A stretch of 64,000 bases of DNA from an uncultured Clostridium sp. (GCA_958422185.1 CATZNW010000006.1:1-64000); one strand, 5' to 3'; counted from the first letter of the stretch, positions 47,387-56,895 are shown. Notes: a model not told the origin generated them from the sequence alone. Numbers and translations are program-made.

Positions 47387-48853
47387 ATGAGCGTCAATAC
47401 TGATATTACTACACAAAAGCATATGAAGTTTAAGGAAGTGCTCGCCTATTCGCTCGGCCTTTTCGGGTTTCAGGCAATAGTGGGCCTTCTGAATTCCTAT
47501 CAGGCGGAGTTTGACGCGTCCATTCTTGGCGCAGACATCGCTGTTGTGGGCGTTCTTATTCTTGTTGCAAAGATCGTCTCTGCTGTGTTCGACCCTGTCG
47601 TCGGCAACCTTATAGACCGTTCCAAGAGCAAAAGGGGAAAATTCAAGTCCATGATCCTCTATTCGCTTCTGCCCCTGCTTATCATGACGGCGGTGGTGTT
47701 TGTAAACGTTCCATTTAAGGAAAATACAGTTGCGGTCTATGTCTGGATCTTTGTTACATATCTTGTATGGAGCCTTGCAATGACTCTTGGCGATGTTCCT
47801 TCACAGGGTATAGCGTCGGTGCTTACCCCGAATCCTACGGAACGCACAAATGTTGTTTCGATCTCCAATACATTCAAACAGATCGGTTTTTCCGCCTGCG
47901 TCGTTGTAGTGCCTGTGGTTTGCCTTATCATTCCCGGCGGTTCAAAGGTCTTCGTTTCGTCAGGCGAAACGGATACGCCTATGATATCAACGGAGTATTT
48001 CTGGACGGCTGTTCTCACAGCGGTGCTGGGGTGCCTGCTTTTTGCGCTTATCCCGATGGTAAATAAAGAACGTGTTGAGTATGTTTCCGGCGAAAAAACA
48101 ACTTTCCGTGATATGGTGAATGCTCTGAAAAACAACAAGCCGTTTATGCTTGTGATCATTTCTTATTTTCTCGGATTCGGCAGACAGATGGCAATGGGTA
48201 TTCAGGTACAGGCGGCAAACGTGCTGCTCGGCTCTCAGAATCTGGTTGCCGTGCTGGGTATCGTTACAGCAGTCGGTTCAATGATCAGTATGGCGGTATG
48301 TCCTCTCCTTATCAAAAAAATGGGAGAAAAGAAGGTTTATCTCCTTATGTCATTCTACGGTTTCGGCGTATCAGTAGTTTCGTTTATTGTAGGCCATTTC
48401 TGGTTCCTTAATCCGGATAATATGATGCTTACCGTACTGTTTTATATAACCCTGTTCCTGATCGGCCTTCAGTTTGCGGCGGTAACTCTTATGCCTATGA
48501 TCATGACTGCTGACTGCGTTGATTATTATGAATATGAAACCGGCAAAAGGATGGAAGGTGCGGCATATTCCGTGCTTACCCTCACTATAAAAGTCTGCCT
48601 TGCTCTTGGCACCGCATTGGGGCTCGTGTTCATTCAGTTTTCCGGCTATTCCGATACCGTTTCACAGATCACAGCCGGCACGGTTTCAGGCTTCAGCACA
48701 AAAACAAAGGATATAGTTTTCTTCGCCTATACGGTCATGCCCGGTATACTTGCGCTGCTTTCTACTATCCCCATGTTCAAATACGATATCGAGGGCAAAA
48801 AGAAAGCGGATATTTCAAGAGCTCTCGCCGAAAGGCGCGGAAACAAGGCGTGA
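47387..48853 (+). CDS. GPH-family glycoside:cation symporter
   Basis: 488 residues with twelve membrane helices. The glycoside-pentoside-hexuronide symporter pattern is seen in DPVVGNLIDRSKSKRGKFKSMI between helices 2 and 3, PTERTNVVSISNTFKQIG, and the second-half VDYYEYETGKRMEGAAYSV. It imports oligosaccharides or glycosides with Na+ or H+. AAAGGAG precedes the ATG. The next gene is a cytoplasmic GH51 arabinofuranosidase, so arabinosides or arabino-oligosaccharides are the likely cargo. A terminator lies between them; both may still be co-regulated. Confidence 0.92.
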   Translation: MSVNTDITTQKHMKFKEVLAYSLGLFGFQAIVGLLNSYQAEFDASILGADIAVVGVLILVAKIVSAVFDPVVGNLIDRSKSKRGKFKSMILYSLLPLLIMTAVVFVNVPFKENTVAVYVWIFVTYLVWSLAMTLGDVPSQGIASVLTPNPTERTNVVSISNTFKQIGFSACVVVVPVVCLIIPGGSKVFVSSGETDTPMISTEYFWTAVLTAVLGCLLFALIPMVNKERVEYVSGEKTTFRDMVNALKNNKPFMLVIISYFLGFGRQMAMGIQVQAANVLLGSQNLVAVLGIVTAVGSMISMAVCPLLIKKMGEKKVYLLMSFYGFGVSVVSFIVGHFWFLNPDNMMLTVLFYITLFLIGLQFAAVTLMPMIMTADCVDYYEYETGKRMEGAAYSVLTLTIKVCLALGTALGLVFIQFSGYSDTVSQITAGTVSGFSTKTKDIVFFAYTVMPGILALLSTIPMFKYDIEGKKKADISRALAERRGNKA

Positions 48854-48905
48854 TCCTGTTTCGACTGTTCTGTTTTCAAGTCAGGGGTCGTCTCGGTCTG
48901 AGTCA

Positions 48906-48935
48906 AGCCGCCCGGGTCAGTTCCGGGCGGCTTTT
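48906..48935 (+). terminator. Terminator of the symporter gene
   Basis: AGCCGCCCGG / CCGGGCGGCT, 7-nt loop, short TTTTG tail. Confidence 0.75.
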
Positions 48936-49035
48936 GTATGCCAAAATGTAAAAAAATTATAAATAATTATAAATTTCCTTTATTTTAAATTATATATGGA
49001 CTAATATATTAAAAAATTAAAAAGGCGGTTTACAT

Positions 49036-50526
49036 ATGAAAGCAAAAATGACTCTGGCGCGCGAATTTAAGATCGGCGATATTGACAAAAGAATATACGG
49101 TTCGTTCATAGAGCATCTTGGCAGGGCCGTATATGGCGGCATTTATGAGCCCGGTCATCCTACTGCGGATGAAAACGGCTTCAGAGAAGATGTTTTAGAG
49201 CTTGTTAAAAAGCTGAATGTTCCTATAGTACGCTATCCCGGCGGCAATTTTGTTTCCGGCTATAACTGGGAGGACGGCGTCGGCCCAGTTGCAGACAGAC
49301 CTAAAAAACTTGACCTTGCCTGGGGCACAACAGAACCCAATACTTTCGGCACAAATGAATTCATGAAATGGTGCAAAAAGGCCGGTGCGGATTGTATGAT
49401 GGCGGTAAATCTAGGTACGCGTGGTGCGGACGAGGCGCGCAATCTTGTTGAATACTGTAATCATGAGGGCGGAACTTACTGGTCCGATCTGCGAAGATCA
49501 CACGGAGTAAAAGAGCCGCATAATATAAAACTGTGGTGCCTTGGAAACGAGATGGACGGTGCTTGGCAGATGGGCGCAAAAACCGCGGTCGAATACGGCA
49601 GGACGGCGCTTGAGGCCTCCAAAGTCATGAAGTGGACGGATCCTTCTATTGAAACGGTTCTTTGCGGTTCGTCCAGCAGAAATTCAAAAACTTTCGGCGA
49701 GTGGGAAGTTCAGAGTCTTGATATTGCGTACGACAGTGTGGATTACGTTTCTCTTCACCAGTATTATGATAATAAAACCGATGATGTTCAGAGCTTCCTT
49801 GCAAAAACTCTTGAACTGGATGAGTTTATTTATTCCGTTATATGTGCCTGTGATTACGTTAAGGCAAAAAAACGCTCAAAGAAAACAATAAATCTTTCTT
49901 TTGACGAATGGAACGTATGGTATCATTCAAATAACGCGCCGTTTGAAAAATGGAGTGTGGCGCCGCCTCTATTGGAGGATATTTACAATTTTGAAGACGC
50001 TCTGATGATCGGCTCCATGCTGATCACTCTGTTGCGCCATTGTGACAGGATAAAGGTGGCGTGCCTGGCTCAGCTTGTAAACGTTATCGCTCCGATATTT
50101 ACCGCCAACGGAGGCAGGGCTGTAGAGCAGACTATTTTCTATCCCTTTATGCACCTTTCGAATTACGGACGCGGCTCGGCGCTTCTTCCCCTGATTGACT
50201 GCCCTAAATATGACTGTAAGGAGTTTACGGACGTACCGTATATTGAGGCTATCGCTACATATGATGAGGAACATGATGAAGTCTCGATCTTCTGCGTAAA
50301 CAAAAGTCTGGATGAAGACGTTGTATTGAGCGTTAATCTCATGGATTTTGAAGGATACATGCCGGCTGAATTTATTTCTATGGACGGGTATGACAAAAAA
50401 ACGGAAAATACGCTTTCCGCCGCACCGGTAAAACCGCATGAAAATTCACTTCCCGATATGGACGGCGGGGTACTGACAGCGGATCTTAAACCGTTCAGCT
50501 GGAATGTAATAAGACTTAAAAAGTAA
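49036..50526 (+). CDS. abfA: Alpha-L-arabinofuranosidase, GH51
   Basis: 496 residues, the normal intracellular GH51 length. It removes arabinofuranose from arabinan, arabinoxylan or arabinoside oligomers with retention. The start is GSFIEHLGRAVYGGIYEPG, and the PGGNFVSGYNWEDGVGP motif follows. Acid/base Glu is in LWCLGNEMDG (about 173), and the nucleophile Glu is in LSFDEWNVWY (about 293). The C-terminal beta domain (PFSWNVIRL) is complete. There is no signal peptide, so the substrate must be imported; the adjacent GPH symporter fits. AAAGGCGG precedes the ATG. Confidence 0.97.
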   Translation: MKAKMTLAREFKIGDIDKRIYGSFIEHLGRAVYGGIYEPGHPTADENGFREDVLELVKKLNVPIVRYPGGNFVSGYNWEDGVGPVADRPKKLDLAWGTTEPNTFGTNEFMKWCKKAGADCMMAVNLGTRGADEARNLVEYCNHEGGTYWSDLRRSHGVKEPHNIKLWCLGNEMDGAWQMGAKTAVEYGRTALEASKVMKWTDPSIETVLCGSSSRNSKTFGEWEVQSLDIAYDSVDYVSLHQYYDNKTDDVQSFLAKTLELDEFIYSVICACDYVKAKKRSKKTINLSFDEWNVWYHSNNAPFEKWSVAPPLLEDIYNFEDALMIGSMLITLLRHCDRIKVACLAQLVNVIAPIFTANGGRAVEQTIFYPFMHLSNYGRGSALLPLIDCPKYDCKEFTDVPYIEAIATYDEEHDEVSIFCVNKSLDEDVVLSVNLMDFEGYMPAEFISMDGYDKKTENTLSAAPVKPHENSLPDMDGGVLTADLKPFSWNVIRLKK

Positions 50527-50550
50527 AAATAAACGAAAAATTTAAGAATT

Positions 50551-50608
50551 TGCCGCCGTTTTAGTACAAATAATGAAAAAAATTTTCATTTGCTTGTTAT
50601 CGGCGGCA
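50551..50608 (+). other. Inverted repeat overlapping the nfnA promoter
   Basis: TGCCGCCG (50551-50558) pairs with CGGCGGCA (50601-50608), with a nested TGAAAA/TTTTCA. ATTTTGG follows. It could be a weak terminator for abfA or an operator on the nfnA promoter, whose spacer it enters. Confidence 0.45.
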
Positions 50609-50622
50609 TTTTGGATTATAAT
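50594..50622 (+). promoter_or_regulatory. nfnAB promoter
   Basis: TTGTTA (50594-50599), 17-bp spacer, TATAAT (50617-50622). Confidence 0.7.
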
Positions 50623-50688
50623 CTTATAAATCATTGAATATATATTTTTTCAATATATTTATACTGTTTGCAAACGGAGAGGGTTTGT

Positions 50689-51522
50689 ATGTACGAGATA
50701 CTTAAAAAGGAACAGCTCAACAGCAGCGTTACGCGCATGGTCATAAAGGCGCCTTTTGTTGCAAAAAAAGCGCAGCCCGGCCAGTTTATCATTCTGCGCG
50801 TGGATAAGGACGGGGAGCGTGTTCCCTTTACTATTGCGGATTATGACAGGGAAAATGAAACGGTTACCATTATCTTTCAGATCGTGGGCGCTGAGACCTC
50901 GCTTCTGAATCTCAAAAACGAAGGGGATTATATAGAGGACTTTGTGGGCCCGCTCGGTAATCCCACAAAAACGGAGGGCTATAGCAAGGTTGCTGTTGTC
51001 GGCGGCGGCGTAGGTACGGCTATTGCATATCCTGCAGCCAAAAAATTCAAGCAGCAGGGCGCCGTTGTCCATTCCATAGTAGGATTCAGAAACAGTGACC
51101 TCGTTATTCTTGAAGATGAGTTTAAAGCCGTGTCTGACAGATATGTTCTTGTAAGTGATGACGGCTCAACAGGGAAAAAAGGCTTTGTTACTGACGCTCT
51201 TAAAGAACTTATCGATTCGGGCGAAAAGTATGATCTTGTTTTGGCGATAGGTCCTATCCCAATGATGAAGTTCGTTTCAAAGCTGACAAAAGAGTACGGT
51301 ATCAAAACCGTGGTTTCCATGAATCCGATCATGATAGACGGCACGGGTATGTGCGGAGGCTGCAGACTGACCGTAGGCGGCGAAACGAAATTTGCCTGTG
51401 TTGACGGGCCTGAGTTTGACGGCCATCTTGTTGATTTTGACGAAGCAATGGAGCGCGGCGCAATGTATAAAAAATTTGAGCGCAGCGAGGAATGCCGCCT
51501 GTTCGGCAAGGAGGTGCAGTAA
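50689..51522 (+). CDS. nfnA: NADH-dependent reduced ferredoxin:NADP+ oxidoreductase, subunit A
   Basis: 277 residues. NfnA carries FAD (FTIADYDREN region), an NAD site (VAVVGGGVGTAIAYPAAK) and a [2Fe-2S] cluster in DGTGMCGGCRLTVGGETKFACVDGPEFDGH, where Cys and an Asp bind iron. With NfnB it couples NADPH oxidation to NAD+ and ferredoxin reduction by flavin-based electron bifurcation, or the reverse. GGAGAGGG precedes the ATG at 50689. It ends one base before the nfnB start, so the two form an operon. It also resembles dihydroorotate dehydrogenase electron-transfer subunit PyrK, but the NfnB partner decides the call. Confidence 0.94.
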   Translation: MYEILKKEQLNSSVTRMVIKAPFVAKKAQPGQFIILRVDKDGERVPFTIADYDRENETVTIIFQIVGAETSLLNLKNEGDYIEDFVGPLGNPTKTEGYSKVAVVGGGVGTAIAYPAAKKFKQQGAVVHSIVGFRNSDLVILEDEFKAVSDRYVLVSDDGSTGKKGFVTDALKELIDSGEKYDLVLAIGPIPMMKFVSKLTKEYGIKTVVSMNPIMIDGTGMCGGCRLTVGGETKFACVDGPEFDGHLVDFDEAMERGAMYKKFERSEECRLFGKEVQ

Positions 51523-51523
51523 G

Positions 51524-52903
51524 GTGAATATAAATAAAAGGCACCCGATGCCGTGCCGCGACCCGCTTGTAAGAAACAGGGATTTCAGTGAGGTGGCGCT
51601 CGGCTATGATGAAAAAACTGCAGTTGAAGAGGCGAAACGCTGCCTCCACTGTAAACACCGCCCGTGTGTTTCCGGCTGCCCGGTAAATATTGCAATCCCC
51701 GATTTTATTGCTCTTGTTGCGCAAGGGAAGTTTGAAGAGGCATATCAGGTAATTGCAAAAACCTCGGCCCTTCCTGCCGTCTGCGGCAGGGTGTGCCCCC
51801 AGGAAAAGCAGTGTGAATCCAAATGCGTGAGGGGCATAAAGGGCGAATCCGTAGGTATCGGCAGACTCGAAAGATTTGTTGCGGATTATCATAATTCCCA
51901 TGCTCAGCCCCGAAAGACCGCTATTCCTAAAAACGGCAAACGTGTTGCGATCGTGGGTTCAGGTCCTAGTTCGCTCACCTGTGCGGGGGACCTTGCCCAA
52001 ATGGGATATTCGGTAACTATTTTTGAGGCGCTTCATATTGCCGGCGGCGTTCTGGTTTACGGTATACCGGAATTCAGGCTTCCCAAAGCAATAGTTGCGC
52101 AGGAGGTAGAAGGGCTTAAGGCAATGGGTGTTGACGTTGAAACCAATGTTGTCATCGGCCGAAGCATTTCAATAGACGATATACTCGAAAAATACGATGC
52201 AGTGTTTATCGGATCAGGAGCGGGCCTTCCCAGATTTATGGGAATAGACGGAGAAAACCTCAAAGGTGTTTATTCAGCAAACGAATTTTTAACAAGGATC
52301 AACCTTATGAAAGCATATAAGGAGGACAGCAGGACTCCCGTACAGCACGGCAAGCGCGTTGCCGTTGTAGGCGGAGGAAATGTTGCTATGGATGCCGCAA
52401 GGTGCGCCAAGCGCCTCGGCGCAGAAACGGTGTATGTTATCTACCGCCGTTCAATGGAGGAGCTCCCGGCAAGAGCCGAAGAGGTTGAAAACGCTGTTGA
52501 AGAACAGATAGAGTTTAAAACGCTTATGAATCCTACCCGTATCATAGGCGATGAAAACGGTAACGTTACAGGTATAGAGTGCGTTAATATGGAACTGGGC
52601 GAGCCGGATGACTCGGGCAGAAGACGCCCTGTAGAGATCAGCGGCAGCGAACATGTTGTGGATGTGGACAGCGTTATTATCGCGATCGGTACCTCGCCTA
52701 ATCCGCTTATCAAATCCACAACAGCAGGGCTTGATGTGGATAAAAGAGGATGCATCATTGCAGATGAAAACGGCAGAACTTCGCGTGAAGGCGTTTTCGC
52801 GGGCGGCGATACTGTGACCGGCGCGGCTACCGTTATAAAAGCAATGGGAGCGGGCAAAGCTGCTGCAAAATCTATAGATGAATATATAAAAAGCAAAGAT
52901 TGA
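51524..52903 (+). CDS. nfnB: NADH-dependent reduced ferredoxin:NADP+ oxidoreductase, subunit B
   Basis: 459 residues, similar in length to known NfnB and the glutamate synthase small subunit. Two [4Fe-4S] clusters are bound by CLHCKHRPCVSGCPV and PAVCGRVCPQEKQCESKC. FAD and NADPH sites follow: VAIVGSGPSSLTCAGDLA and VAVVGGGNVAMDAAR. The start is a GTG at 51524 (VNINKRHPMPC) with AAGGAGGT seven bases upstream; an ATG eight codons later (in RHPMPC) is too far for that site. As the neighbour of NfnA it is the bifurcating subunit rather than GltD. A terminator follows. Confidence 0.94.
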   Translation: MNINKRHPMPCRDPLVRNRDFSEVALGYDEKTAVEEAKRCLHCKHRPCVSGCPVNIAIPDFIALVAQGKFEEAYQVIAKTSALPAVCGRVCPQEKQCESKCVRGIKGESVGIGRLERFVADYHNSHAQPRKTAIPKNGKRVAIVGSGPSSLTCAGDLAQMGYSVTIFEALHIAGGVLVYGIPEFRLPKAIVAQEVEGLKAMGVDVETNVVIGRSISIDDILEKYDAVFIGSGAGLPRFMGIDGENLKGVYSANEFLTRINLMKAYKEDSRTPVQHGKRVAVVGGGNVAMDAARCAKRLGAETVYVIYRRSMEELPARAEEVENAVEEQIEFKTLMNPTRIIGDENGNVTGIECVNMELGEPDDSGRRRPVEISGSEHVVDVDSVIIAIGTSPNPLIKSTTAGLDVDKRGCIIADENGRTSREGVFAGGDTVTGAATVIKAMGAGKAAAKSIDEYIKSKD

Positions 52904-52943
52904 TTATTCATTTTGATTTTATTATTGTAAATATTTTTTTAAT

Positions 52944-52988
52944 GGAAAGAATAAAGGTGCAAAGCGCATTTTTATTCTTTCCTTTTTT
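52944..52988 (+). terminator. nfnAB terminator
   Basis: GGAAAGAATAAA-GGTGC pairs with GCGCA-TTTTATTCTTTCC; TTTTTT follows. Confidence 0.85.
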
Positions 52989-53015
52989 GTTGCCCGTTTA
53001 AATGACTGTATATTT

Positions 53016-53170
53016 TGTTTCAGTCAAAATCAGTTATAATATGCATGGAGTATTGTGCAAAAAGACGTAATAATTCTCCTAAAGTTGTTAAAATGAACGA
53101 AACTGACTGAAACAGGTTGACTGTTAATGACGGAATTGCTAAAATGAAGTTGCAACAGGTTGTTAAAACC
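53016..53170 (+). promoter_or_regulatory. Regulatory region of the fructose operon
   Basis: TGTTTCAGTCA (53016-53026) and TGACTGAAACA (53104-53114) form a perfect 11-bp inverted repeat. TATAAT is at 53035-53040 with a weak -35. TTG(T/C)TAAAATGAA is repeated at 53085 and 53136, and a TTGTTAAAAC variant lies near 53160. GAAA/TTTC-type repeats are typical of DeoR-family operators, so autoregulation by FruR is likely. Confidence 0.55.
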
Positions 53171-53183
53171 TCCCGGAGGAAAT

Positions 53184-53945
53184 ATGCTTAATCAGGAAAG
53201 AAAGAACAAGATCCTTGAAATCATTGAGGAAAAAGGCGCCGTCAGTGTAACGGAGCTCACAAAATTACTGGGTGCGTCCGAATCAACAATAAGGCGGGAT
53301 TTAATAGAACTTTCAAAAAAGGGAAACATTAATAAGGTGCATGGCGGCGCAACGCTCACAAACCGGCAGTTTATAGCGCTCGAGGCGGATGTCAGCGCAA
53401 AGGAAACGGAAAATATTTCTCAAAAGAAAAAAATTGCCCGTTACTGTGCGCAGCAGCTTCAGGATGATGATTTTGTTTATATCGACGCCGGCACCACTAC
53501 CCTTTTTATGATCGACCATATTGACCCCGATTGTTCCGCAAGTTTTGTAACGAACGGAATCATTCATGCAAAACGTATGGCGGACATGGGACTGAATGTA
53601 TATGTTCTTGGCGGCAAGCTCAAAAAAACGACCCAGGCAGTTGTTGGGCTTATGGCTGCAAGAAGCATTCACAGCTTTAATTTTACAAAGGCTTTTGTAG
53701 GCACAAACGGGGTCTCAGATACCGGCGGGTTCACTACTCCTGACACGGAGGAGGCATTCGTTAAGGCTGCAGCTATGGAAAACGCGTTCGTGTCTTATGT
53801 TCTTGCAGATTCCTCAAAATTCGGAAAGATCTCATCAGTACGTTTTGCCGCGCTGGATGCGGCCTGTATCGTTACGGACAGCGCGCCTGAGGATATCTAT
53901 ATGAACAAAACGGTGATAAAAGTGCTTGAACAGCAAAATTCTTAA
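53184..53945 (+). CDS. fruR: DeoR-family transcriptional regulator of the fructose operon
   Basis: 253 residues. The N-terminal winged helix-turn-helix reads SVTELTKLLGASESTIRRDLIEL, with the family end KVHGGA. The sugar-phosphate-binding domain (VYIDAGTTTLFMI, FVTNGIIHA, FVGTNGVSDTGGFTTPD) is like those that respond to fructose 1-phosphate. CGGAGGA precedes the ATG at 53184. It heads the fruK-fruA-ptsH-ptsI run, with 15 bases to fruK, so the operon is likely autoregulated and induced by fructose 1-phosphate. The name follows position and family; ligand not shown. Confidence 0.9.
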   Translation: MLNQERKNKILEIIEEKGAVSVTELTKLLGASESTIRRDLIELSKKGNINKVHGGATLTNRQFIALEADVSAKETENISQKKKIARYCAQQLQDDDFVYIDAGTTTLFMIDHIDPDCSASFVTNGIIHAKRMADMGLNVYVLGGKLKKTTQAVVGLMAARSIHSFNFTKAFVGTNGVSDTGGFTTPDTEEAFVKAAAMENAFVSYVLADSSKFGKISSVRFAALDAACIVTDSAPEDIYMNKTVIKVLEQQNS

Positions 53946-53960
53946 GTAAGGGGCGATAAT

Positions 53961-54863
53961 ATGATTTATACCGTAACCTTTAATCCGGCGCTTGATTACG
54001 TTATGAAGGTTGAGAAACTAAGATTTGACGACATCAACCGCACATACGGTGAAGAACTGAACTACGGCGGAAAGGGAATCAACGTTTCTGTCATATTGTC
54101 AAGGCTTGGGGTAGAGAACACGGCGCTCGGTTTCAAAGCCGGTTTTACCGGCGAAAAACTGGAAGAACTTTTAAGGGCAGACGGAATAAATACCGATTTT
54201 ATCGCTCTTAAAAACGGAATGACCCGCATCAACGTCAAGATCAAAGCTGAAAGTGAGCTGGATATCAACGCGGTAGGTCCTCCTGTTGAAGAGGATGAGA
54301 TCGGAAAGCTCTTTGATCAGATCAAAGCCCTAAAAAGCGGAGATGTGATCGTTCTTGCCGGCAGCGTTCCCGGCGCACTTCCACCGGATATTTATGAAAG
54401 GATCCTGTTAGTTACCTGTGCGTCCGGCGTTGAGGCGGTCGTGGATTCAACCGGCGATCTGCTGCTCAACGTTCTTAAATATCATCCGTTTCTTATTAAA
54501 CCGAACCACTTTGAACTCGGCGATCTGTTCGGGGTCAAAATAAACGGTGAGGACGATATAGAAAAATACGCGAAACTGCTTCAGGAAAAAGGCGCGCGAA
54601 ATGTGCTCGTTTCCAGAGGCAAGGAGGGAGCTACCCTTATAACCGAACACGGCGGTGTTCACACGATCGGCATCATACCGGGAAAACCCTTGAATTCCGT
54701 GGGCTGCGGCGATTCAATGGTTGCGGGTTTCGTTGCCGGTTATATGAATAAGCAGGACTATGCTTATGCACTGAAATTGGGTTCTGCCTGCTCAAATGCA
54801 ACAGCATTTAGTTACGGACTTGCTGATGCGGCGGGAATAGAGGACGCGTTTAAAAAATTATAA
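53961..54863 (+). CDS. fruK: 1-Phosphofructokinase
   Basis: 300 residues, PfkB family. It phosphorylates fructose 1-phosphate, the product of the fructose PTS, to fructose 1,6-bisphosphate. The start MIYTVTFNPALDYVM, the GGKGINVS sugar site (about 36-43) and the C-terminal NSVGCGDSMVAGF (catalytic Asp; Cys replaces the Ala of GAGD) are visible. AAGGGG precedes the ATG. Its position before the fructose EIIABC gene separates it from tagatose-6-phosphate kinase, the main alternative. Confidence 0.95.
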   Translation: MIYTVTFNPALDYVMKVEKLRFDDINRTYGEELNYGGKGINVSVILSRLGVENTALGFKAGFTGEKLEELLRADGINTDFIALKNGMTRINVKIKAESELDINAVGPPVEEDEIGKLFDQIKALKSGDVIVLAGSVPGALPPDIYERILLVTCASGVEAVVDSTGDLLLNVLKYHPFLIKPNHFELGDLFGVKINGEDDIEKYAKLLQEKGARNVLVSRGKEGATLITEHGGVHTIGIIPGKPLNSVGCGDSMVAGFVAGYMNKQDYAYALKLGSACSNATAFSYGLADAAGIEDAFKKL

Positions 54864-54895
54864 TTTTGAAAATTTAAAACGGAGGGTGAAAATTT

Positions 54896-56869
54896 ATGAG
54901 GATCATTGATTTGTTAAAGCCTGAAGCCATTACTTTGGGTCTGGACATCTCAACGAAGGACGATGCGGTCAACGCCCTTGTCGGGCTTCATGCAGCGGCC
55001 GGAAATCTTAATGACAAGGACGCCTATAAAGAGGCCATCCTTGCCAGGGAAGCACAGGGCACTACCGCTATAGGAGACGGAATTGCGGTGCCTCACGCTA
55101 AAACAAGCGCGGTTAAGGCGCCTGCTCTTGCAGCAATAACAGTGCCAAACGGTGTTGACTACGGCGCGCCGGACGGCAAACCGTCAGACCTGCTCTTTAT
55201 GATAGCGGCAACTGAAGACGGCGATGTTCATCTTGAGATACTTTCACGTCTTATGGTAATGTTAATGGACGCTGACTTCGCAGCGAAACTGCGAGCGGCA
55301 AAAACGCCGGATGAATTTCTGGATATAATCAATGAGCAGGAAAAGATCAAATATCCCGATGAGGTGCCGAAAGAGGAAGAAAAGAGGACAGAGGGATACA
55401 GGATCCTTGCCGTTACAGCGTGCCCGACCGGTATCGCGCACACGTATATGGCTGCGGAGGCACTTGAAAAAGCCGGCGAGAAGCTGGGTTACACGATCAA
55501 ATGCGAAACGGACGGCTCCGGCGGTGTTAAAAACAAACTTACCAAAAAAGAGATCGATGAGTGCGACGGCATAATCGTTGCGGCGGATAAAAATGTTGAA
55601 ATGGCGCGTTTTGAGGGCAAAAAAGTTCTTAAGACCTCCGTTTCCTCCGGTATAAATAAGCCCGAGGAACTGATCGGGAAGATCATATCCGGAAACGTCC
55701 CCGTTTATCATCACGACGGCGTTTCCGATTCTTCAGACAATTACGGCGAAGAAAAAGAAGGTTTCGGAAGAAAGGTTTACAAACACCTGATGAACGGCGT
55801 CTCTCATATGCTCCCGTTCGTAGTAGGCGGCGGTGTTCTTATCGCGCTCGGCTTTCTTATCGACACCATTGCCGGTACTCCGGCAGGCCCGACTCTCGGT
55901 TATACAAATCCGGTCGCGGCAATTATATTCTGGATAGGCAAAGCGGCGTTTGCGCTCATGCTGCCCGTTCTTTCGGCTTATATCGCAAGCTCTATTGCTG
56001 ACCGTCCCGGTCTTCTGCCGGGCTTTATCGGCGGTGTGTTCGCGTCAAGCGGTTATACTTTCAACAGTCTTATAGAAAATCAGAATCTTGTTGGTGACGA
56101 CAAAGCTGTTTCCGGTTTCCTCGGAGCGCTTATCGCCGGTTTCGTAGCAGGCCTTATTATGTTGCTGCTCAAAAAGATCTTTTCGTTCCTGCCAAAGAGC
56201 ATGGACGGTATCAAGCCGGTATTCCTTTATCCTTTGTTCGGCACGCTTCTCATGGGGCTGTTTATGTGCCTTATAAATCCGGTAGTCGGCTTGCTCAACA
56301 CCGCGCTGTCCAACGGACTGACTGCGCTTGGCGAAACGAGCAGACTTCTGCTTTCAATAGTGCTTGCCGCAATGATGGCAATAGATATGGGCGGTCCGTT
56401 CAACAAAGCGGCTTATGTTTTCGGCACGGCCATGCTTACGGATGCAACAACTGCCAATGACTGGACTATGGCGGCTGTTCTTATCGGCGGTATGGTACCT
56501 CCGATCGCTATTGCGCTTGCGACAACGTTCTTTAAAAACAGATGGACTGATGAGGAGCTCAAGAGCGGTCCCGTAAACTATGTAATGGGTCTTTGCTTTA
56601 TTACAGAGGGCGCTATTCCTTACGCCGCCGCGGATCCGCTGCGCGTGATCCCTTCATGTATGGTTGGCTCCGCTGTTTCCGGCGCAATATCGGCGCTGTT
56701 CAATTGCTCGCTTCCCGCTCCTCACGGCGGCATCTTCGTATTCCCCGTTGTTGATAACGTTTTGGGATATATTGTGGCTCTTGTAGCAGGATCCGTTGTT
56801 GGATGCCTTATGCTTGCTCTTCTTAAAAAGAAAAGAGTTCCGGCGGAGAAAGCAGTAAAAACAAAATAA
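54896..56869 (+). CDS. fruA: Fructose PTS enzyme IIABC
   Basis: 657 residues with domains in order EIIA, EIIB, EIIC. EIIA (about 1-145) has the phosphorylated His67 in GDGIAVPHAKT. EIIB (about 165-265) has the active Cys in AVTACPTGIAHTYMAAEAL. EIIC (about 290-645) has about eight to ten membrane helices with MAIDMGGPFNKAAYVFG and FITEGAIPYAAADP. It transports fructose and phosphorylates it at C1. CGGAGGG precedes the ATG. The product is used by FruK, and phosphoryl groups come from the HPr and Enzyme I encoded next. Confidence 0.97.
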   Translation: MRIIDLLKPEAITLGLDISTKDDAVNALVGLHAAAGNLNDKDAYKEAILAREAQGTTAIGDGIAVPHAKTSAVKAPALAAITVPNGVDYGAPDGKPSDLLFMIAATEDGDVHLEILSRLMVMLMDADFAAKLRAAKTPDEFLDIINEQEKIKYPDEVPKEEEKRTEGYRILAVTACPTGIAHTYMAAEALEKAGEKLGYTIKCETDGSGGVKNKLTKKEIDECDGIIVAADKNVEMARFEGKKVLKTSVSSGINKPEELIGKIISGNVPVYHHDGVSDSSDNYGEEKEGFGRKVYKHLMNGVSHMLPFVVGGGVLIALGFLIDTIAGTPAGPTLGYTNPVAAIIFWIGKAAFALMLPVLSAYIASSIADRPGLLPGFIGGVFASSGYTFNSLIENQNLVGDDKAVSGFLGALIAGFVAGLIMLLLKKIFSFLPKSMDGIKPVFLYPLFGTLLMGLFMCLINPVVGLLNTALSNGLTALGETSRLLLSIVLAAMMAIDMGGPFNKAAYVFGTAMLTDATTANDWTMAAVLIGGMVPPIAIALATTFFKNRWTDEELKSGPVNYVMGLCFITEGAIPYAAADPLRVIPSCMVGSAVSGAISALFNCSLPAPHGGIFVFPVVDNVLGYIVALVAGSVVGCLMLALLKKKRVPAEKAVKTK

Positions 56870-56895
56870 TGAAATGATTTTCAGAGGTGTGGAAT

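Noticed and set aside
51524..52903. Annotation as glutamate synthase small subunit (GltD)
   Set aside because: The sequence alone allows it, but NfnA ends one base upstream and no glutamate synthase large subunit is present.
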